Positions 47,363 to 57,111 of a stretch of DNA of 64,000 nt are shown here, one piece after another (position 1 is the stretch's first letter; each line of letters begins with the position of its first letter). Below the pieces are notes generated by a model. It worked only from the letters and a program-made list of their open reading frames with translations. It did no database searches and was not told the DNA's origin. The stretch lies in the NCBI RefSeq assembly GCF_025574465.1, contig NZ_JAOBPP010000008.1, positions 1-64,000 of the forward strand. The letters run 5' to 3'. The stretch comes from Kordiimonas aestuarii (GTDB lineage Bacteria; Pseudomonadota; Alphaproteobacteria; Sphingomonadales; Kordiimonadaceae). The position numbers and the translations under genes are program-made.

Positions 47363-49200
47363 GTGCGTCAACACTGGTCGCTGTCGTCGGCAACCCAAAC
47401 TGCGGTAAGTCGGCGCTTTTTAATGCGCTGACAGGTCTCAGGCAAAAGGTCGCAAACTATCCCGGGGCGACGGTTGAACGGCGCGCGGGTCCGCTACTTG
47501 GCAATGACAAGCTTGAACTGATCGACCTGCCCGGCACCTACAGCCTGACCCCTCGCAGCCCGGATGAAGCCGTCACCCGCGATGTGATCCTTGGCCAATA
47601 TGAAGCCGAGGACAGGCCCAAAGCCCTTCTGTGCGTGGTGGATGCCACCAACCTTGAACAACACCTGCGCTTTATTATAGAGCTGCGCGGTACCGGTGTG
47701 CCGATGGTGCTGGCGTTGAACATGACCGACCTTGCCGCGCGCGAGGAAATCCGCATTGATGCGGACGCTCTTTCTAAACGGCTGGGCGTACCGGTAGTTG
47801 AAACCGTAGCCGTGCGCCGCAAAGGCCTGGAGGCGCTGCAGAAGACGCTTGACGGTGTACTGGCTGGTGCCAGGCAATCGGTTGTGGATTTTGGTATCAG
47901 CGTCAAGGACCACCAGCGCGCCGCGCGCAAGATTGCCGCCGATGTAACCTTAAGCGAGGGCATTGGCCACAAGACGACACGCATGCTGGACAGCGTGTTG
48001 CTGCACAGTGTCATTGGCCCCATTATCCTTTTCAGCATTCTCTTCTTCATGTTTCAGGCGGTTTTCGCGTGGGCCGAAGCGCCCATGGGCTGGATCGAAG
48101 ACGGCATTGCCCTGTTGCAGGGGGCCTTTGAGGGTATCTTGTCGGACGGTTTGATACTCAGCTTCCTCAACGACGGCATATTGGCCGGCGTCGGGGCGGT
48201 TGTCGTTTTCCTGCCGCAGATTCTGATCCTGTTTGCCTTCATTCTTATCCTTGAAAGCTCAGGCTATATGGCGCGTGCTGCCTTCCTGATGGACCGCCTT
48301 ATGGCCTCAGTTGGCTTGAACGGCCGTGCCTTCATTCCGTTGCTGTCGTCCTTTGCCTGCGCAATTCCCGGCATTATGGCCGCGCGCACCATCTCCGACC
48401 CCAAGGACCGCCTGACGACCATCCTGATCGCACCGCTGATGACCTGCTCGGCCCGCCTGCCGGTGTATGCTGTTATCATCGCAGCCTTCATCCCCAACAC
48501 ACCGGTATGGGGTGCCATTGGCCTGCAGGGCCTTGTGATGTTCATCCTCTATCTCGCTGGTATTGTGTTTGCGCTGATCGTGGCTGCCGTGATGAAGCGC
48601 ACGATCACCAAGGGCGAGGTCCAGACCTTCATGCTGGAGCTGCCAAAGTATCAGCCACCACACTGGCGCTATGTGCTGGTGGGCCTTTACGAACGGGCTC
48701 GCATCTTCATGCGCCGGGCAGGCACCATGATCCTGTCTGCCACCATTATCCTGTGGGTATTGTCCTCTTACCCGAACCCGCCTGCGGGCGCGACGGAACC
48801 TGCCATCACCTATAGCTTTGTCGGCATCATTGGTGGCTGGCTTGAGGTTATCTTTTCGCCGATCGGTTTCAACTGGGAAATCTCGGCAGCACTTGTGCCG
48901 GGCATGGCAGCACGTGAGGTTGCTGTTGCCGCACTTGGCACCGTCTATTCGCTTTCGGGCAATGAAGACATGATCGCCGAAGGTCTCGTCGCAACCCTCA
49001 ATAACGCGTGGAGCCTGCCGACCGCACTTTCCTTCCTTGCGTGGTTTGTGTTTGCACCCCAGTGCCTGTCCACAATCGCAGTAGCCAAACGTGAGACAGG
49101 CGGCTGGAAATGGGCCATATTCATGGTGGGCTATCTGTTTGTGCTGGCCTATCTCGCGTCCTTCGTCACTTACCGGGTTTCGCTCGCACTTCTCGGTTAG
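47359..49200 (+). CDS. feoB: Ferrous iron transporter B
   Basis: FeoB is a GTP-regulated Fe(II) uptake channel. The 613-residue protein has the G1 loop GNPNCGKS at residues 11-18, G3 DLPGTYSL, G4 NMTD, a GDI helical linker and about eight membrane helices with the Gate motifs SFACAIPGIMAARTI and PLMTCSARLPVYAVI. It is shorter than the usual 750-800 residues because the C-terminal tail and part of the linker are reduced, as in other alphaproteobacterial FeoB. No feoC is seen. Confidence 0.96.
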   Translation: MSASTLVAVVGNPNCGKSALFNALTGLRQKVANYPGATVERRAGPLLGNDKLELIDLPGTYSLTPRSPDEAVTRDVILGQYEAEDRPKALLCVVDATNLEQHLRFIIELRGTGVPMVLALNMTDLAAREEIRIDADALSKRLGVPVVETVAVRRKGLEALQKTLDGVLAGARQSVVDFGISVKDHQRAARKIAADVTLSEGIGHKTTRMLDSVLLHSVIGPIILFSILFFMFQAVFAWAEAPMGWIEDGIALLQGAFEGILSDGLILSFLNDGILAGVGAVVVFLPQILILFAFILILESSGYMARAAFLMDRLMASVGLNGRAFIPLLSSFACAIPGIMAARTISDPKDRLTTILIAPLMTCSARLPVYAVIIAAFIPNTPVWGAIGLQGLVMFILYLAGIVFALIVAAVMKRTITKGEVQTFMLELPKYQPPHWRYVLVGLYERARIFMRRAGTMILSATIILWVLSSYPNPPAGATEPAITYSFVGIIGGWLEVIFSPIGFNWEISAALVPGMAAREVAVAALGTVYSLSGNEDMIAEGLVATLNNAWSLPTALSFLAWFVFAPQCLSTIAVAKRETGGWKWAIFMVGYLFVLAYLASFVTYRVSLALLG

Positions 49201-49313
49201 GCCGGGGCAGACTGTCTCGGCCCTTGCCGTTCCCGCAAAATTGGGTTAGCCAAAAAGACCATAAAAACTGAATGGCGACATTCAGCATAATGTCACACCC
49301 AGGGAGCTAAACC

Positions 49314-50510
49314 GTGAAAGCCTTATTTGCAGCCGTATCGTTGCTAGCCATCGCCGCCTGTTCGAGCGAGGAAGCAAACGACAGGGCCGGTGACGCGAAA
49401 CGCATCGCCAGCGAGACTATTATCATCGACACCCACATTGACGTGCCTTACCGCCTTGACCACGAGTGGGAGGATGTTTCAGGCCCGACCGCCAAAGGCG
49501 ATTTTGACTACCCCCGTGCGGTAGAAGGCGGTCTGAACGCACCGTTCATGTCGGTCTATACACCGGCGCAGTATGACGGCACGCCAAAAGCCAAAAGCCA
49601 CGCAGAAGAAATGATTGCCATCGTCGAGAAGATGGTGAGCAGTGCACCGGACAAATTCCGTATCGCGACATCGGTTGCGGATGTTGAGAAAGCGTTCCAA
49701 GACGGCGTAATCGCGCTGCCCATGGGTATGGAAAACGGTTCGCCTATATCAAGCGACCTTGCCAATCTCGACTATTTCTACGAACGCGGTATCCGCTACA
49801 TTACACTGGCGCACTCCAAATCCAACAGTATTTCAGATTCGTCATATGACGTAACGCGCCAATGGAACGGTTTGTCGGACTTCGGGCATGAAGTTGTCAA
49901 ACGCATGAACGAACTGGGCATCCTGGTCGATATCAGCCACGTCTCGGACGATGCCTTTTGGCAGGTGATGGAGATCGCAGCGGTGCCGCCGGTTGCCTCA
50001 CACTCGTCCGCACGTCATTTCACACCCGGTTTTGAACGCAACATGTCGGATGAAATGATCAAAGCGCTCGCCAACAAAGGCGGGGTGATCATGATCAATT
50101 ATGGCTCAAGCTTCCTGACCGAAGAAGCCAATAAATATGGCCCAACCCGGGACGAGGCTTACCTCAAGTATGTCGCTGACAATGGGCTGACAGATTCCAC
50201 CGACCTCAAGGAACAGTTTGAGAAGGGTTACCTTGAAGAGCACCCATTCCCATACGCCACCCTTGATGATGTGCTCGACCACATTGACCATGTCGTGAAA
50301 CTGACCGGCATCGACTATGTGGGCATCGGTTCGGATTATGATGGCGTTGGCGACAGCCTGCCAATGGGGTTGAAAGACGTGTCCTCTTACCCGGCCTTGA
50401 TCGCAGGCCTGATGAAACGCGGTTATTCGGAAGAGGATATCAAGAAAATCCTTTCCGGCAACTTCCTGCGGGTATGGCGCACTGCTGAAGCTTACGCAGC
50501 ATCGCACTAA
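49314..50510 (+). CDS. M19-family membrane dipeptidase lipoprotein
   Basis: The 398-residue protein starts with a lipoprotein signal (MKALFAAVSLLAIAACSSEE, lipobox LAIAAC), so it is anchored in the outer membrane or inner membrane on the periplasmic side. The zinc dipeptidase domain shows the first metal motif IIIDTHIDVPYRLD, the SPISSDLANLDYFYERGIRYITLAHSKSN block and metal-site residues in LVDISHVSDDAFWQVM and VASHSSARHF. M19 enzymes cleave dipeptides and some beta-lactams. The GTG start follows CCAGGGAGCTAAACC. Confidence 0.93.
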   Translation: MKALFAAVSLLAIAACSSEEANDRAGDAKRIASETIIIDTHIDVPYRLDHEWEDVSGPTAKGDFDYPRAVEGGLNAPFMSVYTPAQYDGTPKAKSHAEEMIAIVEKMVSSAPDKFRIATSVADVEKAFQDGVIALPMGMENGSPISSDLANLDYFYERGIRYITLAHSKSNSISDSSYDVTRQWNGLSDFGHEVVKRMNELGILVDISHVSDDAFWQVMEIAAVPPVASHSSARHFTPGFERNMSDEMIKALANKGGVIMINYGSSFLTEEANKYGPTRDEAYLKYVADNGLTDSTDLKEQFEKGYLEEHPFPYATLDDVLDHIDHVVKLTGIDYVGIGSDYDGVGDSLPMGLKDVSSYPALIAGLMKRGYSEEDIKKILSGNFLRVWRTAEAYAASH

Positions 50511-50522
50511 ACAAAAAACCAT

Positions 50523-50555
50523 AAAGGCCGCGTCATTGGACGCGGCCTTTATCTT
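50523..50555 (+). terminator. Intrinsic terminator after the dipeptidase gene
   Basis: AAAGGCCGCGTC, loop ATTG, GACGCGGCCTTT, then ATCTTT. Strong 12-bp stem. Confidence 0.88.
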
Positions 50556-50632
50556 TCCGGTCTGACCGCTTGGGACTGGACGCCCTTATAAAAATTGCTA
50601 AAGTTCACGTCTTAATCAATGAGGGGGAACTC

Positions 50633-53600
50633 ATGAAAAAAACAGTAACGACAGCGATTGTCGTTGGCCTTCTGGCTGGCGTTAGCACATCGGTTTTTGC
50701 CGAGGCCAACAGTGAGTGGTTTGGGGAAGCCGCCATTTCACCGGACGCAAAAAGCATTCTGTTCACCTATAAGGGCGACATCTACAAGGTTTCCGCACAG
50801 GGCGGCGCGGCCGTTCCGCTCACGGTGAATGCCGCGTGGGAGGGCCACCCGGTCTGGTCGCATGACGGTAAACATATCGCCTTTGCCAGCGACAGGAATG
50901 GCAACTTCGATGTTTATGTGATGTCCGTCTCCGGCGGTGAAGCAAAACGCCTGACGTACAGCAGCGCCTATGATGTCCCAACTGACTTCACAGCCGACGA
51001 CAAAGCAGTAAGCTTTACATCAACCCGGACAGACAGCGCAAAGAGCAGCCTGTTTCCGCGTAGTGCCCTACCTGAATTTTATAACGTCCGTGTGACCGGC
51101 GGCACGCCGGAGATGGTGCTTACAACACCGGCCATGCAGGCGCGCTGGAACGACAAGGGCGACAAGCTTGTGTACCGCGAGGAAAAGGCGCTTGAGAGTG
51201 ACCTCCGGAAACATGACACCTCGGCCTTCGCGCACGACATCTGGCTTTATGACGCGAAAAGCGGCAGACACACCCAGTTGACAGACTATGCGGGCGGCGA
51301 CCAGAACCCGGTCTGGGGTCGTGAAGATACGGTTTTCTATCTGTCAGACAAAGGCGATAATACCTTCAATGTCTGGCAGCTTGACCCAAAAAACGGTCGC
51401 AGCGAGCAACTGACCGACTTTAAAAAACACCCGGTGCGTAGCCTGAGCCGGTCTGAAAACGGTACACTGGCCTTTGTACACCATGGCTCGGTCTATACCG
51501 CCAAAGGCAAGAACCGTGTCAAAAAGATTGATATCGACATTGCAACAGACGGCCACGGCCGCAATGGTGAAACCATCAATGTCAGTGGAGATGTCAGTGA
51601 GTTTGCTGTCTCGCCAAGCGGCAAGGAAATCGCCTTTGTCGCGCGTGGGGAGGTTTTTGTCACCTCAACCGAGTTCAACACAACCAAGCGCGTCACCAGC
51701 ACACCAGCCCAGGAGCGCAGCGTAGATTTTGCACCGGACGGCAAGAAGCTTGTATTTGCGGCGGAGCGCAATGGTAAATGGCGCCTTGTAGAAGCCAGCA
51801 TCAATAGCGAGGACGAAAAATACTTCTTCGCCAGTACGCTGATTGACGAGAAGGTCATCTTTGAAGGCGACCGTGAGGCTTTCCAGCCCAAATATTCTCC
51901 AGACGGCAAAAAGGTCGCTTTCCTTTCAAACCGCGATGCCCTCAAGGTCCTGGCCCTTGAGACCGGCGACGTGGTTGAAGTGCTTGGTGATGCGTACAAC
52001 TATTCTTACGCCGATGGGGACATTCATTTTGACTGGTCACCTGACAGTTCATGGCTGACGGTCGACTTCATCGCCCGTAAGCGCATCTTTATCACCAACA
52101 TCGCTGTGGTCCCTGCCGATGGTTCCGCACCGCCCCGCGATATCAGCCTGTCCGGCTACCAGGATGGTCTGCCAAAGTGGCATTCAAATGGTGCGGTTAT
52201 CTGGGCCAGCTCGCGCTTTGGCATGCGCGACCACGGTAGCTGGGGCACCCAGTTCGACGTTATGGCGGCGTTCCTGAACCAGGACGCCTTTGACCGTTTC
52301 TCCATGTCCAAGGAAGAATACGAGCTGATGAAGGAGCTCGAAGAAGACAAGAAAAAGGCGGAAGAAAAAGCCAAGAAGGACGACGACCAAAAAGAGGATG
52401 AAGGCAAAAAAGGCGACGAGAAGAAGGACTCGAAAGACGAGGTTGCCCCTGTCAAGATTGACTGGGGCGGCATGCAGGATCGCACCGTGCGCCTGACTGC
52501 ACACTCAAGCGACATTGCCGACATGGTCCTGACCAAAGAAGCAGACAAGCTTTATTATCTGTCCCGTTTTGAAGGGGGTTATGACCTCTGGATGCAGGAC
52601 CTGCGTGAAGGCAATACCAAGCTTCTTCTCAAGATGGATGCCCGCAATGCGTCAATCGACCTGTCCGAAGACGAAAAGACCGCCTTTGTCCTTGCGGACG
52701 GCCACATCTCAAAACTGTCCCTGAATGGCGACAGTGCCAGCAAAAAACCGGTAAGCCTCAACGCCTCAATGGTGTTGGACGGTGACGCCGAGCGCGCGTA
52801 TTTCTTCGAGCATATCTGGCGCCAGGTTAAGGAGAAATTCTATAACCCGACCATGCACGGCGCGGACTGGGACGACTTGAAGGCCGAATATGCCGTGAAG
52901 CTGGCAAGCATCGGCAACAACCGGGACTTCGCCCGCATGATGGAAGAGATGCTGGGTGAACTGAATGCATCACACACGGGCGCTTACTATCGCTTCCGCA
53001 TGGATGGCGCTGACGACACCGCCGCGCTTGGCGTTATCTTTGACTTGCACGACACCTCAGGCCCGCTGGCCATCAGTGACGTGCTGGACCGCAGTCCGCT
53101 TGCGAAGGCGGACAGCGAGATCAAGGCTGGCATGAAACTGGTCGCGGTTGACGGCATCACGCTTGGCAAGGATGTCAACCTTGCGGGCCTTCTCAATCAC
53201 AAAGCGGGACAACGTGTTCGCCTGACAGTGGCACGCGAGGACGGGAGCATGTTTGAGGAGGTGACAAAACCCATCAGCCGCAGCGCGCAAAATGAACTTC
53301 TGTATGATCGTTGGGTCAAGTCCCGCCGCGCCTATGTCGAAGAAGTCTCTGACGGCAAGGTTGGTTATGTACACGTTCGCGGCATGAACGACGCCAGCTA
53401 CCGCGACGTATACTCAGACCTTCTGGGCCGCAACTTCGACAAGGAAGCCGTGGTGGTGGATACCCGCTGGAACGGTGGTGGCTGGCTGCACAACGACCTT
53501 GCCAAGCTGCTATCGGGCAAGCAGTACCTGCATATGAAGGTGCGCGGCGACCGAGTGTACGCTGGCGACCCGCTTGACCAATGGACCAAGCCGTCAGTGG

Positions 53601-53917
53601 TTGTAATGGGCGAAGGCAATTATTCCGATGCACACGCTTTCCCATACACCTATAAAACCCTGGGCATTGGTGAACTGGTCGGCATGCCGGTACCGGGCAC
53701 CATGACCGCCGTGTGGTGGGAAACCCTGCATTCAGGCGACATCACCTTCGGCATCCCGCAGGTTGGACAGATTGATGCGGATGGCAACTATCTGGAAAAC
53801 CAACAGCTTGAGCCTGACTACAAGGTGAAAAACCTGCCGGAAGACAGTGCCGAAGGCCGCGACCCGCAGCTTGAAAAAGCTGTGGAGGTAATGCTGAAAG
53901 CTGCTGAAACTGAATGA
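50633..53917 (+). CDS. Tricorn-like S41 peptidase
   Basis: The 1094-residue exported protein has a Sec signal (KKTVTTAIVVGLLAGVSTSVFAEA). Next comes a beta-propeller of WD40/PD40 repeats such as AISPDAKSILFTYKGDIYKV and GHPVWSHDGKHIAFASDRNGNFDVYVM. A highly charged linker (residues about 582-630, KKKAEEKAKKDDDQKEDEGK-type) leads to a tricorn C1/PDZ region and an S41 peptidase domain, with catalytic serine in VVMGEGNYSDAHAFPYTYKTLGIGELVGMPVPG. It degrades peptides released by other proteases. The ATG at 50633 follows GAGGGGGAACTC. Confidence 0.92.
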   Translation: MKKTVTTAIVVGLLAGVSTSVFAEANSEWFGEAAISPDAKSILFTYKGDIYKVSAQGGAAVPLTVNAAWEGHPVWSHDGKHIAFASDRNGNFDVYVMSVSGGEAKRLTYSSAYDVPTDFTADDKAVSFTSTRTDSAKSSLFPRSALPEFYNVRVTGGTPEMVLTTPAMQARWNDKGDKLVYREEKALESDLRKHDTSAFAHDIWLYDAKSGRHTQLTDYAGGDQNPVWGREDTVFYLSDKGDNTFNVWQLDPKNGRSEQLTDFKKHPVRSLSRSENGTLAFVHHGSVYTAKGKNRVKKIDIDIATDGHGRNGETINVSGDVSEFAVSPSGKEIAFVARGEVFVTSTEFNTTKRVTSTPAQERSVDFAPDGKKLVFAAERNGKWRLVEASINSEDEKYFFASTLIDEKVIFEGDREAFQPKYSPDGKKVAFLSNRDALKVLALETGDVVEVLGDAYNYSYADGDIHFDWSPDSSWLTVDFIARKRIFITNIAVVPADGSAPPRDISLSGYQDGLPKWHSNGAVIWASSRFGMRDHGSWGTQFDVMAAFLNQDAFDRFSMSKEEYELMKELEEDKKKAEEKAKKDDDQKEDEGKKGDEKKDSKDEVAPVKIDWGGMQDRTVRLTAHSSDIADMVLTKEADKLYYLSRFEGGYDLWMQDLREGNTKLLLKMDARNASIDLSEDEKTAFVLADGHISKLSLNGDSASKKPVSLNASMVLDGDAERAYFFEHIWRQVKEKFYNPTMHGADWDDLKAEYAVKLASIGNNRDFARMMEEMLGELNASHTGAYYRFRMDGADDTAALGVIFDLHDTSGPLAISDVLDRSPLAKADSEIKAGMKLVAVDGITLGKDVNLAGLLNHKAGQRVRLTVAREDGSMFEEVTKPISRSAQNELLYDRWVKSRRAYVEEVSDGKVGYVHVRGMNDASYRDVYSDLLGRNFDKEAVVVDTRWNGGGWLHNDLAKLLSGKQYLHMKVRGDRVYAGDPLDQWTKPSVVVMGEGNYSDAHAFPYTYKTLGIGELVGMPVPGTMTAVWWETLHSGDITFGIPQVGQIDADGNYLENQQLEPDYKVKNLPEDSAEGRDPQLEKAVEVMLKAAETE

Positions 53918-53941
53918 TATTACGGTAACAACCACCAGATT

Positions 53942-53977
53942 AAGGGCGCCCGCGTAAGCAGGCGCCCTTTTTATTTA
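53942..53977 (+). terminator. Intrinsic terminator after the tricorn-like gene
   Basis: AAGGGCGCC and GGCGCCCTT flank a 10-base loop, followed by TTTTATTTATC. Clear intrinsic terminator. Confidence 0.85.
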
Positions 53978-54054
53978 TCCCGTGCTGCTTGCCGCTACGG
54001 ACATATGCCCTAAGCTCATATGGGCGCGCGAGGGGAAGCGCGACGCCACATAAG

Positions 54055-54090
54055 ATGGGGAGGGGCGCGTGCCAGAACACCGCCCCCCAT
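54055..54090 (+). other. GC-rich hairpin in the MFS gene leader
   Basis: ATGGGGAGGGGCG (54055-54067) pairs with CGCCCCCCAT (54081-54090), with a small bulge. It ends a few bases before the AAGGGGAG ribosome site, and so could affect initiation or mRNA stability. Confidence 0.4.
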
Positions 54091-54102
54091 AAGGGGAGAC
54101 AA

Positions 54103-55395
54103 ATGAAAGACACATCCGGGGTACCGCTCGTCAGTGAACTTACACAGAAAACCAAGCTCTATACCCTCCTGGTCCTTACGATCGTCTATGCCTTCAATTT
54201 CATCGATAGGCAGATACTGGTAATCCTGCAGCCTCTGCTGAAGGCTGACCTGGGGCTTAGCGACACGCAGCTCGGGCTATTGTCCGGCTTTTCCTTTGCA
54301 ATATTTTACACCACGCTTGGCCTTCCTATCGCACGACTGGCCGATAAATATAACCGCCGCAACATCATTGCTATTGCCCTGACGGTCTGGAGCGGCATGA
54401 CAGCCCTCTCGGGGATGGCACAGAATTTCCTGCAGCTACTTGCCGCGCGTATGGGCGTGGGCGTGGGTGAGGCAGGCGGTAGCCCACCAGCGCATTCCAT
54501 GATCTCAGACATGTTTCAAGCCAAACGTCGGTCAACGGCCCTCGCGGTCTATTCCGCGGGCCTCTATCTTGGCATTCTCATTGGCTATACGTCGGGTGGG
54601 TATGTTGGCAATCTCTATGGCTGGCGCACAACTTTCCTCATTGTCGGTATACCCGGCGTGCTGCTTGCGCTGTTACTTCGCTTCACGGTCAAGGAGCCAC
54701 CGCGCGGTTTGCATGACACAGGGCCGGATGTCGCAGCACCCGCCATCATGGAAACGCTCAAATTTGTCTGGCGGCTGAAATCCTTCCCCTATATCGCCTT
54801 CGGTTGTGCCATGTCGGCGTTCGTCAGCTACGGCACCAGCAACTTCATGCCCAGTTTTATGGTGCGCTATCATCAGATTCCACTTGGTGAAATTGGCCTG
54901 ATCCTTGGCCTTGTCACCGGCGGCGGCGGCATAATCGGCACCTTTCTTGGTGGCGCCCTCACCGACAAGTTTGGTGCTAAAGACCCGCGCTGGTACCTGT
55001 GGCTGCCCGGCCTCTCTGCTGTATGTGCCATTCCATTGGCTGTGCTCGCCTACCATACCGACAGCAGGAATGTGATGCTTGGCACCTATTTCATCGTGGT
55101 TGTGATGTCCACATTGTATCTGGCACCCGCCATCGCGGTGACGCACCGGCTTGTATCCCCTCGCATGCGTGCCATGTCGTCGGCGATCCTCTTCTTTGTC
55201 CTCAACCTTATCGGCATGGGCCTGGGCCCTGTACTAGTGGGTGCGATCAGCGACTTTGAGCTGGCCCGCACAGGTGCGGACGGTCTTCGCACAGCCCTTA
55301 CAATCGGCACAAGCCTTGCTATCCTCAAAGGATATCTCTTCTGGATGGGCGGGCGGAAGCTGCCGCAAGACATTCAAGCGCAAAAACAGGTATAG
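54103..55395 (+). CDS. MFS transporter (spinster-like)
   Basis: The 430-residue protein has twelve predicted helices. The opening YTLLVLTIVYAFNFIDRQILVILQPLLKADLGLSDTQLGLLSGFSFAIFYTTLGLPIARLADKYNRRNII resembles spinster-like carriers, which move sphingoid or other lipophilic compounds or sugar-phosphate-like organics. The substrate is unknown. The start at 54103 follows AAGGGGAGACAA. A GC-rich imperfect hairpin occupies its leader (54055-54090). Confidence 0.87.
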   Translation: MKDTSGVPLVSELTQKTKLYTLLVLTIVYAFNFIDRQILVILQPLLKADLGLSDTQLGLLSGFSFAIFYTTLGLPIARLADKYNRRNIIAIALTVWSGMTALSGMAQNFLQLLAARMGVGVGEAGGSPPAHSMISDMFQAKRRSTALAVYSAGLYLGILIGYTSGGYVGNLYGWRTTFLIVGIPGVLLALLLRFTVKEPPRGLHDTGPDVAAPAIMETLKFVWRLKSFPYIAFGCAMSAFVSYGTSNFMPSFMVRYHQIPLGEIGLILGLVTGGGGIIGTFLGGALTDKFGAKDPRWYLWLPGLSAVCAIPLAVLAYHTDSRNVMLGTYFIVVVMSTLYLAPAIAVTHRLVSPRMRAMSSAILFFVLNLIGMGLGPVLVGAISDFELARTGADGLRTALTIGTSLAILKGYLFWMGGRKLPQDIQAQKQV

Positions 55396-55424
55396 CCACT
55401 GGCAAATTGGCACAAAACCTGCCA

Positions 55425-55455
55425 GCATAAGGCCATGATTTAAAAGGCCTTATGC
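55425..55455 (+). promoter_or_regulatory. 10-bp perfect hairpin just before the sulfatase-like gene
   Basis: GCATAAGGCC (55425-55434) and GGCCTTATGC (55446-55455) pair around ATGATTTAAAA. The 3' arm includes the only ribosome-site-like bases before the ATG at 55459, so it may mask translation initiation. It could also act as a weak terminator after the MFS gene. Confidence 0.5.
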
Positions 55456-55458
55456 TGC

Positions 55459-57111
55459 ATGAAAGACCTCAAGGTTAGACAGAGCCGGTTTGAGATCGGC
55501 ATCACACTGCTTCTTTTGGTACTGGCGTTATCCCCAGCGCTGTTCTCAGGTAGCGGTAGCATATTCGCCTTTGGCCACCTCTTTTTCCTTGGCACACTTG
55601 CCGCACTATTGCTCGAGGCTTGTCGCCGCCTCCATCGGCTTGCCGGGACATTATTGTTTGCCGTCTTCACCGCCCTTCTTGGCACGGAGGTGGTGACCTA
55701 CCGGTTGACTGGCCTGCACCTGAACGGTTTCACCTTCGGCCTGTTGTTTGAAGAGGATGCCCTGAACAATATTGGGGTGACTGTCCTGTTGCCACTGGTG
55801 CTGGCGGGCGTGATCGTTGTCAGTTTTCTGCTTGCCTTTGGCAGACCGAACCCGGCGCAACGGTTCCGTCTGCGCTGGCTGACACTATTGTGCGCGGCCT
55901 TTCTCGCCTTTACGCAGCTTGCATATGCGGTGCTCTACTACCAAGCCGTCCCCGGCGCACTGGAAACCCGGCGTAAACTCCCCTTCTTTTCCGCGCCCCA
56001 CCGCTATTATATTGTGCGTGCCCTTGACCCCATTCTCGGCCCAAGGTCGAGCAATCCGTTTGCGAACCCGGTCCCGTCGCCAACGGCAGGCACGAGCACA
56101 CCACCTGCGCTTGAAATACCAGAGAAGCGTAACGTGCTTCTGGTCGTCATGGACAGCGTGCGCGCCAAGGACATGGTGGCTGACCCTGGCCTTGCACCAA
56201 ACCTCGCGTCCCTTGCCGAAAAAGGGCGTTTAACCCTCAAACATTATGCTGCATCCAACTGCACACATTTCAGCATGTTCAGCATGTTCACCGGCAAGCT
56301 GCCATCCGGTTTTGGTGCCGCCCGACAGCGCGGTGAGTCCATTGGCTTTGTACGAACCTTGCAGGCCAACGGATATGAAACCACCAGTGCCGAGGCCCTT
56401 TCGCTAGACTGGTATAACCTGTCAAACATGCTTTTCTCAGGGGTCACACGATATGTTGCCGAAGCTAAAAGCTTTGTGGAAAAGGATCGTTTCGTAACCG
56501 ATACGACTATTCGCCTTTTGAATGCGTCGCATGACCAACCCTATTTCCACCTTGCTTATTATAATGGTGCACATTTTCCCTACGGGAACCTTGATCCAGT
56601 GCTCGGTATCGTTGGCGGTACTGTTGAAAGTTATCGAGGCGCCATCAAAGCCATGGATGACGAGATCGGTCGCCTGCTTAAAGCCGTTGGCCCCAAAGCC
56701 GCGCACGGCGAACTGGTCATCATGATCACCGCAGACCACGGGGAAAGCGTTTTTGAAGACGGTGTCATCGGGCATTCAAGTGCCCTGACGGATGAGCAAT
56801 TGATTGTTCCTTTCGCCAGCATGGGAGCCAATGACCTCCCTCCTCCCACAAGCCAGCTTGAGGTAGCAGATTACCTGTTTTCCCAACTGGGGCTCAGCCG
56901 CACGGTGGAAACTTCCCCGGTTATCCTTAGCAACTGCAGTGTGGAGGTTCCAACAGGCTTCGCGGTCATCGATGAAGGCACGAGGGCTGATTTTCTATAT
57001 GAGGACGGTATCTTGAGCCCCGTCGCGCCGCCGGATAAAATTATGCCACCCAAAGCCATACAGCTTCGAGCGGCACATATATTAACCAACCGGATGGCGA
57101 CGGAAAACTAG
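55459..57111 (+). CDS. Sulfatase-fold membrane enzyme (YejM/LtaS-like)
   Basis: The 550-residue protein has an N-terminal domain of five hydrophobic helices (residues 1-190) and a periplasmic alkaline-phosphatase-superfamily domain. Its metal-site features are RNVLLVVMDSVRAKDM, the nucleophile region SNCTHFSMFSMFTG with Thr/Ser, and MITADHGESVFEDGVIGHSS. This layout is that of YejM/PbgA, LtaS and EptA, which modify or sense envelope lipids. The exact reaction is unknown. It lies 63 bases after the MFS gene, behind a hairpin. Tail overlap of 4 bases with the TetR gene. Confidence 0.8.
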   Translation: MKDLKVRQSRFEIGITLLLLVLALSPALFSGSGSIFAFGHLFFLGTLAALLLEACRRLHRLAGTLLFAVFTALLGTEVVTYRLTGLHLNGFTFGLLFEEDALNNIGVTVLLPLVLAGVIVVSFLLAFGRPNPAQRFRLRWLTLLCAAFLAFTQLAYAVLYYQAVPGALETRRKLPFFSAPHRYYIVRALDPILGPRSSNPFANPVPSPTAGTSTPPALEIPEKRNVLLVVMDSVRAKDMVADPGLAPNLASLAEKGRLTLKHYAASNCTHFSMFSMFTGKLPSGFGAARQRGESIGFVRTLQANGYETTSAEALSLDWYNLSNMLFSGVTRYVAEAKSFVEKDRFVTDTTIRLLNASHDQPYFHLAYYNGAHFPYGNLDPVLGIVGGTVESYRGAIKAMDDEIGRLLKAVGPKAAHGELVIMITADHGESVFEDGVIGHSSALTDEQLIVPFASMGANDLPPPTSQLEVADYLFSQLGLSRTVETSPVILSNCSVEVPTGFAVIDEGTRADFLYEDGILSPVAPPDKIMPPKAIQLRAAHILTNRMATEN

